A stretch of 64,000 bases of DNA from Dirofilaria immitis (lineage: Eukaryota > Nematoda > Chromadorea > Rhabditida > Onchocercidae), in NCBI GenBank assembly GCA_024305405.1, contig JAKNDB010000103.1, positions 1,612,001 to 1,676,000 on the forward strand, read 5' to 3'. Every line of letters starts with the position of its first letter. The first letter of the stretch is position 1. Made by a program: the position numbers and the translations under genes. Positions 42,701 to 54,900 of the stretch are shown here, one piece after another. The notes beneath the pieces are model-generated. The model was not told the DNA's origin. It saw nothing but the letters and a program-made list of their open reading frames with translations, and made no database searches.

Positions 42701-45700
42701 AATACTCCAGATGGAGCATGCCGTTTACGAATTAATTCTTTCGGTGAAGCTGACGTTGGTACTTATAAATGCGCTGCTTCGAATGCATTTGGAGTTGCTG
42801 ATACTAAATCAAATCTCAGTATTCAAGGTTGATAAAATTTAACATCTTTCGCATCTGTAAATTTTATTTTTATTTTGATTCAAATTTTTAGTTTTAATTT
42901 AAGTGAAAAAATAAATTTTCAGTAAAAGAAAAGGAAGAAGTAGTAGCGAAAAAGAATTCCCACCACGTTTCAATCCACCACTCATGGATAAATATGCGGA
43001 TATTGACGAAACAATCCGTTTATCATGCAAAGTAGATGCATCACCAAAAGCAGCCATAACATGGTATAAGGATGGAGTACCATTAAGAAGTAATGGCCGT
43101 GTTATCATCGAGAATGATGATAATGGCGACTGTTTGTTAACAATTAATCATAGTACGGAATCTGATGATGGAGCTTATCGTTGTGTTGCTATCAATGATA
43201 TTGGTTTGTCTTTTTCATTTTCCTTTTTACTGTTTCACTGTAAAACTTCATTTCACATTTAAAAGTTGTCGTTTTTTGTTCTTCAAGACAAACTAAATAT
43301 TCAGATGCGAAAAAAGAAGTTCGAACACTAAAAGAATATGATTTCGCAGAATATAACTACCAATTTTAATTTCTTTCAAATTTTTTACTTCGCGGAAATT
43401 TTGAAAATTGAAATTATTGCAGGTAGCTCTAATTCAGCTTGTATGGTATCTATTCGTAGAATAAAAGAAGAAGTTAAAAGGAAGGTGAAGAGCCATTTTT
43501 CACCAAGGGTTTGGTGGATAAATGGTTGGAACGTGGCGATAAGCTAACCTTAAAATGTACCGTGATCGGTGATCCGAAACCAGAAATTCGATGGTATGCT
43601 TTTATTTTTAATTTTCATAACTTATTATCAATTCTAAAAATTTATCGAACAAAATGCGAAATTTTCATAAAAATATTCAAATTTAAAATTTTATCTTTTT
43701 AATTACAATTTTTATTTCAATTTTAAGGTATCGTAATGGAATTTTGCTACGACCAACCAATAAAATTAACATTGAAAATATGCCTGATGGTTTATGCACA
43801 TTAACAATCGAAGATTGTGCAATGAGTGATGAAGGAATTTATCGTTGTGATGCCGAAAATTCGATCGGAAAAGCACGAACGCAATCAACAGTCCATATTG
43901 AAAGTAAATTTAAATTAAATTTAAAACTTTTCTCATCAGTGCATCTGCAGATTTCGAAATTATCGAATTATATCGATCGATGGAAAATTCAATTCCTAGA
44001 AATTTTTTGAGTATCAACATTGCTAATCTGTTACTCGAATTTCTACAGGACCGGTCGAAAAATTGGAAAGGAAGATTATCGAAGGTGAAGCACCGCGATT
44101 TGTTATTCCACTTCAGGACATAACTGTTTATGCTGGTTCCACAATTGATTTAGAATGTAAAGTAATTGGTGAACCAATGCCAACAGTTAAATGGTAAATT
44201 TTAGTTGGAGTCAGAATAACGAGCATTATTTTGCCGTGATATTACGGTATAATAAACATTATTCTACCGCGATATCACGGTCATCGGCATCGGTAAGGTT
44301 TTTATTTTTTCTTTAATGCTCTAATAAAAACATCTTTTCCCGTCCATTATTAAACAAATAGTTAAAGGCGTGTTTTTCTTGATTCAGGTCTAAAGATGGT
44401 ATGGTAATTCGTGACGATCCACGTTATCAATGGGAAATCGATGCTGCAGCTGGTATCTATCAATTGAAGGTTTACACTGTTACACTTTTTATTTACTGAA
44501 TTAATAAATTTTATAGTTTAACTAACTGGTAATATTAATTGTTTAATAACTGACTGCTACGATTCCTGAATTATACTAATCGGTGAATTCTTTAATAAAT
44601 GACCGTATGATTTCTGGATTATAAGAATAACGGAATCCTACGTAATAAACGAGCGTGTGAATTTTGGATTATAGAATTCCATAGTAAATGATAGTATGGT
44701 TTTTGGATTATGGATTATAATATTGCTTGCTCATTAAATGTCTCTGGGATATTCGGATTATAATAATTCAACATATGGAATAATTTTATTATGAAAAAGT
44801 TTTATTTTTAATTCTACTAGACTACTGGTTTAAAACATTTTCAACTTTAGTAAGCATTTTTTACTAAAATAATCGTCCAAATTATAAATTAAATTTTGCA
44901 AAAAAAAACTTGGTAAATTAAGAGTAGATTTAAAAAATATTCAGATTATTGATGTGAATATGAATGATGAAGGCGCATATCGATGTGTTGCAACAAATGC
45001 TGCTGGTTCAGCTACAACAAAAGCATTTGTTAGAATAGATGGTATAATAATTATTTTCAAAATATTTCCAATTTTCTCTTAATTGAATAACGATCTTTAT
45101 ATACTTGATCAATCTTTTAATAGTCCGTAATACAAATTTAAATTATCGTTTCTAATTAATTTCGAATATGATTTTTTTCTTTTAGATGGAAGTTTCATTC
45201 AACAAATGCCATCTTCTAATGAACCACCCCGTTTTACCATTGCTATGGGTGATGCACGTGCTATTGAAGGTGTGCTTTTTCAAATTTAAATTTAATTTGA
45301 TGAAATGAAAAATTAATTGTAGAAATAAAAAATATTCGTTTACAGTGGAAGATTGAATTATTTCTTAATTATAACTGAAATATATTTGTTTGAATTTAAT
45401 TGTAAACTAACTTAATAGGAAGTCATAGTTGTATGCGATGAATGTTATTCTTGATTTAGAAAGTCGTAGTTATATGTCAAGAATGTTTACTCTTGATTTA
45501 ATAACAATATTTCGAACAATAATTAATGCGGAATTTCATTTAAGGATCAAATATGTTTGCAATCTCATATAGTTTTTCAGGTCAACCGTTGAAATTCGAA
45601 TGCAAGATCGAAGGTGCTCCACTAACCGATCTTATTTGGTACAAAGACGGTGAACGAATCATTCCTGATGATAGAATCAAAATTGAATCTGATTCAGATG

Positions 45701-48700
45701 GAAGAGCATGTCTTATTATCAATTCATGCAATGCAAGTGATGAAGGTATATTTTAAAAATTAATCAGGACTTCGAGAATAATTCTAAATATATAATATGA
45801 TAAGCAGAAATAGTTTGTTGTTTGAAATAATTCTTGAGATTGAATTATAAGTAATTTAATTTCAGGTTTGTATCGAGTGATTGCGACTAATCCATTTGGT
45901 ACAGTGCATAGTAAAGGTACCGCAATGGTAAAGAAATTGCCAAAAGATGCGACTGATAGTTTTATGGATGGGTAAAAAATTTTTGAAGATTTAAGAAAAA
46001 TAAAAGGAAAAACGCTTAATAAGTTATTGATAATTTAGGATTTTTCTGTAAGTTATAATGTATCTTAAATGTTTCATGTCAACTTCTCTTGAATAAATTA
46101 TCAACAGTGATAAATCAACAAGCAACAGCAACTTTTTCAACGATATAGCATTTTATCAAATTCATTTATTCTATTAGATCAAACTGGATTGATTACTTAG
46201 ATTACTTTTCTTTTCTCAGCGAGAAATTTGATGCATATCGTGCTCCACGTGTTATTGTACCACTTGAAAGTATCAAAATTATGGAAGGTAACGGCTTTAC
46301 GTTAAGATGCAAATTTAGCGGTGATCCACGTCCAAAAATTAAATGGTTTAAGGATGGTGAACGTGTCTACTCCTATGATCGATGTACTTTAGTGAGTTTT
46401 GATTTAAAAAATTTTTTTTTAACATTAGATTTAATATCGTGCCATTATTCATTCAATAATCAAACTATTCGTATTTTATTTCTTTCGATATAAGCTTAAT
46501 AGATTTATTCTTCGAAGTAATACAATTAATTTTTAGACCGAAAATGAAGATGGCACTTGTGAATTAACCGTCAAGAATGCTAATCGATTTGATGGCGGTT
46601 GCTATCGTTGTGTTGCAGAGAATATTTATGGTTCCGATAGAACTACATGTGAAGTTGTTGTACAATGTTAGTAATTAAACTCTAAACTTATTTTTCACAT
46701 AAACTAATTATATTTCTTTTTTGTCTCTGGTATTTGGAAAACCAATTATAATTGGTATCTGGAAATCAAATAATCGATTGGTAAATTTTATTTATGCATA
46801 ATTTGTCGCCAATATTAAAGCTTTGTATGGTGCTGTTACAAATTTTAGTTAATTAAAAAGTAATGGCCCGTTTTTTTCGTTCATTTATGTAATGAAATTT
46901 TCAGTAAAAGAAAAGAAATCGCAGCGTAATTTCGAGGATGAAATTCGTGAAGGTAATGCGCCAGGTTTCTCTGTACCACTTGCTATGAAACGGGTTAAAT
47001 CAGGTGACACCGTTATCCTGGAATGTATCCCATACGGAAAACCTTTCCCAGAAATTAAATGGTTAAAAGATGGTATTGAAATTGAAACTAGTGACAAAAT
47101 TAAGGTAACATTATTTTTTCTATTTATTTATTTAAAATTTTAAGAATTGATAAAATTAAAATGATATTACTTCTATTACGTGCTTGTTTGTCTGAAATTA
47201 ATTCATATCAGAAATAAGAAATTTTAATAAATTATTCAAATATTTCTGTTGTTTTTCTTATAAAAGTAGTGTGAATTTTGAAAATTTTAGATTGAAAGTT
47301 TGGATGATAAAACTCAACGTATAATTCTGAAGGATGTTGATTTCTTTGCCGAAGGTTTCTATCGATGTGTAGCAACTAATGAATACGGTACTGCATCTAC
47401 AAAAGGAGAAGTTGCTCTTGAAGGTAACTTTGTGAATTTTTTCTTGACATTCTTAATGGGATAGTAATTTTTAAGTTATACAATAAAATAAATGGCTAAC
47501 AATTTTGATGTTAATGACTATCAAACTAACTTTCGATAGCATGAAATGCTCTTAAAAGTTACAAAAATCTTATCGCTTTGATGTATTAAACAATTATTAT
47601 GCTCTTAAAAGTTACAAAAATCTTATCGCTTTGATGTACCAAACAATTATTATCAGGTTTATCAGTCAACAATTGTCATCAATTGTTGACTGATAAACCT
47701 GAAATACAAACACTGGTTAATTTTTTTAAATACAGGGTATTGATCGATAAATCGTAAATGGAAGAGATTTTGAGGATGAAAAAGCTTTTAAGATATACGG
47801 CCGATGTTTAAGAAACGTTTCAAATTATTTTTATTTAAAATTATTTATACTAGGGCCATTTTAAGCAATTTGACGTTTTCTTCTTCAATAATATTTAATT
47901 ATTAATTCGAAATGTTATTGTTTCAGGTGATCGAATATTACTACCAAAGAAAATGGAAGCACTTGATGAAGAACCAACAGAAAATAAACCACGTATTCGT
48001 CGTGGTCTATATAATATGAGTGTACATCAGGTTTAAGTTAAATTAATCTCATATTTTCATATTTTCAAAAATTTATTTTTATGCTTTAATTTTGAGTCCT
48101 ATAAAGTTACGATTATTAGTTTACTCGGTTGTATAATTAACAAATTTAATAATATTTTTCAGGGTAATACTATTGAAATGCAAGTGTGCACATCAGGTTG
48201 GCCAACTCCAAACGTAAAATGGTTTAAAAATGGTCAAGAATTAAAATCTAGTGGACCAGATGGTCCAGTCGTTTTATGGACCGATGAACGAGGCATTCAC
48301 CATTGCGTAATCCTCAATGCCTCACCGAATGACGAAGCGGAATATGCCTTAGAAGCTACTAACAAACTTGGCATGGCACGAACCGAAGGCGCTATAACAA
48401 TTATCAGGCCAAGAGAAGTACCAGGCTTTGAAGATGATCGAGATAAGTAAGCAGTAGTATTTTCTTCAATACTAATCAGTTGTTTATAGTTAATGGAATT
48501 TCAATTGTCACCTGTTTTCAACTGAAATCGATATGGCCGATGATAACTTATCACTGATTTTCCGAATAATTAAGTTTTTGCAGAGGTGGTATGCCATATC
48601 CTCCAGGATTTATTCGTCAACTTAAGAACAAACATGTCTTCTCACATATGCCAACAATATTTGATTGTCTCGTAGTCGGTTATCCACCACCAGAGGTATA

Positions 48701-51700
48701 TTATTTTTAATTCTTTCGAGATTATTGCTAAGATTAAATTCATTAAAATTTTGAGTTACTTTGGAAAATCAGTAATCAAAAATCATTATTTGAAATAGAA
48801 AATAAGGCATGGCAATGGCACTAATTGAATCTGAGATTGAAATGGAGTTTGATGATAAAAATCAAGCTTAATTATCATAGAAAATTTATTACTTACTGTT
48901 CAGGTTGAATGGTTCCATAATGGTAAAAGAATATTACCTGGTGATCGGATACGTATTCAGTCATGTGGTGGTGGATCACACGCCCTTATCATCATGGGTA
49001 CACTTCCCGAAGATGCAGGCGAATACGTAGCAATTGCTAAGAATTCTCAAGGACAAGCTTCAAGTAGTGCTGTATTGGATGTAACTGGTAAGCAATCAAA
49101 GTGAATTTTGATAAATTTAAGTACAAGTAGAAATTTCCAGAATTCATTTATTCCTTCAGACTTTTTGAATTTATATTTTTCAAATGAGAAAAATCTCTTC
49201 ATATTTTTCTGATTTTTAGAAAAAATTTCTTTCTATTTCTTGCAGTACCTTTTTGGATTCTATCAAATTCGATGGTTCAATGGATGTTACACCTTATCTA
49301 ACAGAAGAATATGGTTTCAAGAAAGTTCCACATCATAGTAAGTCTTCAAACTTCTTTCGAGATTTAGCTAAGGTTTGCTTATATGATAAAATTTCAGATA
49401 TTCCAACGCCACCGGATCGTGGTCCGTTCATTAAAGAAGTAACTGGACATTATTTAACACTTTCATGGATTCCTACCAAGAGAGCTCCACCACGATATCC
49501 TCAAGTAACATATGTTATCGAAATACGCGAATTACCTGAAAAAGATTGGGTTCTAGTAAGTACTTTTTTAATTCTTAGAAATTCAAATATTTCTGATTTA
49601 AGAATCCTGAAACCTTGAATTCACATAAATATTAAGTATAAAGAATCATTATGCTATTAAGCAAACAGTAAATGTAACAAATTCAATTTTTATTTTTAAA
49701 TTAAATTTGGAGCTCACTTTTTATTGAAAATAATTCCAGCTTGATTATAATATTCCGGAACCGGTATGCAAAGTTCGAAATTTGCAACTTGGTAAAAGTT
49801 ATCAGTTTCGAGTACGTGCAGAAAATATTTACGGCATCAGCGACCCATCACCGGCTTCACCACCATCTAGGTTGATGGCACCACCTCAACCGGTACTTGA
49901 TAAGAACAAGCGAGTTATCCCGCTACTTGATCCGTACACTGAAAGAGCTCTTGATCAAGCTTATGCTGAACAATATGGTACTGCTATTTTCTTCTGAATA
50001 TTGCTTAACTTTCATTAAACTTATTATGAAATAAAGTGACAAAAATCGCAAGTCGGATCGCAATTAGACATAATCAAATACACGATCAAATAATATCGGA
50101 GTATAGTTTTCTTTTAATATATGATCAGGATTTTTAGCTTGCGCACCGTGGTTTGCTCCTGGTATTGAAGAAAAACGATTCTGTGCTGAAAATGAAATGT
50201 TGTCAATAACGCTACATGTATCCGGTTATCCCGATCCGAACATTGTTTGGAAATTCCGTAATATGAATCTTGATACTGGACCTACATCTAGGTAAAATAC
50301 TATCTTTCATGTTTTCCATTCATTACTCATTCTTTAAAAGTTTATTTGATTAAAGAGTTTATTACTAATTTTTTGGCTTGCTTCTTTTTGTATTGATCTA
50401 TTTCTTTACTTTTTGTTTACTTGTTTATTTTTATTTTACAGAATTCGTGTTTTAACCCACGCTGGCACGGAAACAACACTTATAATAAGTGGATTTAGTA
50501 AGGAAAATGTTGGACAATATCAGTGTATTGCAATTAATCAGTATGGCGAAGCCCAGCAAAATATTTATGTTGATCTCGGTGGTATGTTTTTTTGAGGTTT
50601 TCTAATTTTCTGAAATATTTTGGATTATGTATTACCAATAAAATGATACCATTTATAATAATTCCAACTTATTGAATGAACAATTTAAACAATTCAATTC
50701 TTTCTTTTTAATTTATTATGTAAATATGAAGTTTTAAAATTATTGAAAAACTTCTAAAATTTATGATTTGCAGCACGACCAAGGTTTATTCAGCCTTTAA
50801 TTAATAAAGTAGTACCTAACGGTAAAGCACTAAGATTGGATGTACGTGTTGAAGGAAGTCCTATTCCGGAACTTAAATGGATGAAGGCAAATTTATAATT
50901 TATCATTCTAATTAAAGTTACTAACTTTTATAAAAATTTATTCTATGTTCGGAATATTTTTATTTTATTCCAGAATAAGGATAATCTGGAGTATTTTGAC
51001 ACATAGATTCTATCATTCTTTTCTTTTTATTACAAATATCATTCAAGCAGATATATTGTTTAGTAACAACAATTGCTATTATGTTTATCGATTGTAATGA
51101 TATTAGTATGACATCATAATTTATGATAAATTTGGCATAAATGTAATTTACAATTTTGAGTAAAATATTTCTTCAGGATTGGAGACCAATCGTAGAATCA
51201 TCTCGTATCACTTTTGTACGTGAAGGCTTATCTTCATGTTCGTTGATCATCAATGATCCGTTTTGGTGCGATTGTGGAATCTATTCCGTAGCAGCTATAA
51301 ATGATGCTGGCACAGCAACAACATCATGTTCAGTAACTATTGAAGGTTGGAATATTATTATCATTGTAATATATATTTAAATTTTAGAATATATATAACG
51401 AATAAATGATTTTTTATCCTTGAGGTGATTTGAAACCGTAAGATTGATGCAAGAGTAGATAATAATATAGACAAAAATGAGGCTTAGACTAATGCATTTG
51501 GCAGTGATCTTGCTGATTCTTTTCTAATGATTTATTATCATAGTAATTAGAGTCTGTAATCATTATTTTGGATCTAATAATTATTTCATTAAATTATTTA
51601 TCATTATTTGTTTTTATTTTATAATAGCAACATAGAATAATTAACAAAACATGACATTCTCTGCTTGTTATATTATTTTGATGATTTCAAATTTTCGTTC

Positions 51701-51874
51701 AATGTTCCTTTTAAACTTCAGAGGATGGAGACTTCAGCGTAATACATGAAATTCGAAAGAAGAAACCCCGTATAGCATTAGAAGCTCGTAAAGTTCGAGA
51801 AATTTATGAAATCGATGAAAACGATGAAAAGTACGAGTATGATGCTTCAACTTGAAGCAAACACATATGAACAT

Positions 51875-51919
<45 letters not shown>

Positions 51920-54900
51920 AATACACACACACTTTCTTTCTCTTTCCACTTATATTCGATAAACTCAGATGTTTGGTTTCCGAATCTCTTAATAATGGGG
52001 ATAGTTCTATTTTTTTCTTTTTTTTCTAAATTGAACAATTTTTTCTTCATCTCACGTGTATTGACGTTGATTTCGGCGTTTTTCTTTTGATAGTGAAACG
52101 AAATACTCATTTTATGATTATTATGCTACTTTTTTTATATTTAAATTGTTAATTTATCATATATATTCTGACTAAACTGCATTAGTCATCATTATTAATG
52201 TAATTATTTTTTTTCTCATCTTTCAATTCTGTGATAACGATTATATCATTAATTGGATTGGTTACCTACGCGCTGAATTAAGGAAGATGCATCATAGCAA
52301 TGTTTGGTGTGTTTCAGCAAAATTTGCAATAATGTTTAAAAAATGGAAAGCTTCATTTCACATAAATTCGATTAATTAAAAAAAATTTTAAGCCAAAAAT
52401 TTTAAAAGGATTTTTTCTTGTTGAAATTACGTCACCATTCTTGCATATGTTTCTTCCTTCCTTTGCGATGTATTTCGAGAAAAAGCTGCCAATAAAAATC
52501 AAAAAAAATTTTCGTTTCCACAATATTTTACTTTTTTTGACAAAATGGAAGAGTGTGATTATTTGTAAACACAATGGTTTGCAATGGGTGTTGTTTATAG
52601 CTTTCTGCTTAATTTTTCTGTTCCATTTTTTTTTAGCTTTTCTTTTTCCGATTGCTGAGTTTCAGCCATTTCAAGACTTTTAACTAGAAATTAGGCTTGA
52701 TGTGAAGGCTTCTGATGGTGTTATTGCGATGGTATTCTTTGGACATCCAGAAATGAAATTTTCTCTTTGTAGCTTAGATTTTTGTTATTTTTCTTTTTAG
52801 ATAACAAACCTTTTGCACGATATCGTTAACTCTTCATCCCCACTATAGAGTTTAGAATGAAGTAGCAGCACAAGAAACTTTTGAATTTAATTATTGGTTT
52901 TCTAATCTTGAAATAATTAACTTTTTGAAATGAGTTTTAGGTTTCTTGTGCTGTGAACCAAATACAGAAAGCTAAACAAGACCTCAGCTCAGCACTATAA
53001 AAAAGGCACTCTCTCTTGTCACTAAAGTAAAATATTGCACGGAAATGAAATTTTTAATATAAAAATTTATTAAATATTATGCTTAGCTAAAATTGAAACT
53101 ATGGATGATATATTTTTTTTAATCCTAAAATTCGATATGATTTTAGGATTTTAAATTTAAATTCTATTAAATTTGATGGATTTCTTTTCATAATGAAATT
53201 CTTTACTACAAAAAAGAGAGAGAGTGTGTGTATGCGTCTAAATTAAAGCATCTTAATGTTTGACTGATGTTACGTGAAAAGTAATACCAATTGAAATATT
53301 AAAATAAATTTATTGGAAAATTTTATCAAAAAATTTTTAAATAAATTAGGGAAAAATGAGGTCTTGTTTATTGCTTCCTGTATTTGCAGAGCTGCAGCCG
53401 CTGGAGCACCATTTCATGTCACGGAACGTGCCACCAATAAACGTTTCCTGGCTCAGTTACGTGAACTAGATGAAAATTTAGCACGTAATATTGAAATGCA
53501 AAATAATTTGGACCATCCGAATATTGTGCAACTTCATCAGGCCATTATGGATCAAGGCATTGCCGTTCTCATCTATGAAAAGTAATATTTTACATGAATA
53601 ACAAGATTAACAAAGGATAAATTTCAGTATAATCAATTCAATCCAACAATTGATTAATTGATTGATTTCTGGCTTCAGTTCATTCATTTACTCTTTTACC
53701 ATAAAAAGTTTCATTCAATCGTTTAATATTTATGGCTTAAAAATAAAAAGCTTTTGCCTTTGAGGTAAAATTTTTGGCAGAATTTTGTCAATTTTAAATA
53801 TTTGTAACCCTGCCGTATCACAAAAATAATTGAATTCGATCTCGGTTTTCTAAAAATCAACATAATCTATTACATTTTATCATAATTTCTCCAATTTGTT
53901 TCTCGAGTTATTCCGCTTATTTTTTGCTTGAATGATTGATTAAATTAAAGCATAATTCAGAAATGGATTGTGAAATTTTGAAAGTCAAATTATTATGAAT
54001 CAAAAATTTTCAAGACTGCTTGATTCTTCAAATCTCTGTCGAATTAATCTAACTTAATTTCACATAATGATGATGATGCGTTCAGGCTGATATATAGATT
54101 TAAAATTTAAAAGTGAATTCAGAAACTGCAAAGATTAAATTAGTATGAATTCAGAATTCTTGTTTGGACGACTTAATTAAAGCAGGATATGTGTATTTAA
54201 TCTAATTCGGTATGATAACAATGGATTCAGTATTAAAATAGAGAAAATGAATTCTTCTTTCCCCAATAATGAAGTGGCAGAATGATTGAAAAGCAGCTAA
54301 TAGTTCAGAATTGAATGAGAAAAAATATTTCATTTTTAGTCCATAGAAAAACCGAAGTGGCTTTTTTCTTAGTCCACAGAAAAAAACTGAAGTGGCTAGA
54401 AACGAGAAAATTTATGTCTGAAAAAAAAATTTTAAAAACAGAAAAAGATAGACTGAAATCCTAGCAGTTAATTATAATTTCATCAGCTTCTTTTGATAAA
54501 TAAATAGAGCAATAAAGATAAATATTTAATGAACGATTTTTTAAAAAAACCTCTTATTTTTTGCAGACAAAAATTTGATTTAGTGATGATTAATAATCCG
54601 CTTGTTAAATCTTAGATTAAATTCCGTAATATAAAATTTCTTAGATTTTAAAAGATTTTAAAAGAAATTCAATTTTCTATTACAATAAACATTTATGAGC
54701 AAACAAAATTTTTCAACATTCTTATCCAGCCTTTTGCCCATAATCTTTGAATAATCAATGGATTCAAGTTAACGTAAAAAGGACGTGTAACTATACACGT
54801 GGTTTATATGAATTTAGAAATGGTCGGTTGATTCTGTTACGTATCTGACAAGAAAATAGCCCTGTCAAAAAAGCACTTTCATTGAAACAATAAATCTTGC

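Noticed and set aside
6747..49254. Programmed frameshifting or pseudogenisation of unc-89
   Set aside because: Breaks are many, nearly all one-base homopolymer shortfalls, and conserved protein and splice phases resume after each; sequencing error explains them more simply.
51806..52110. Open frames on both strands rich in His/Thr or Cys/Val
   Set aside because: Direct translation of the AC microsatellite.
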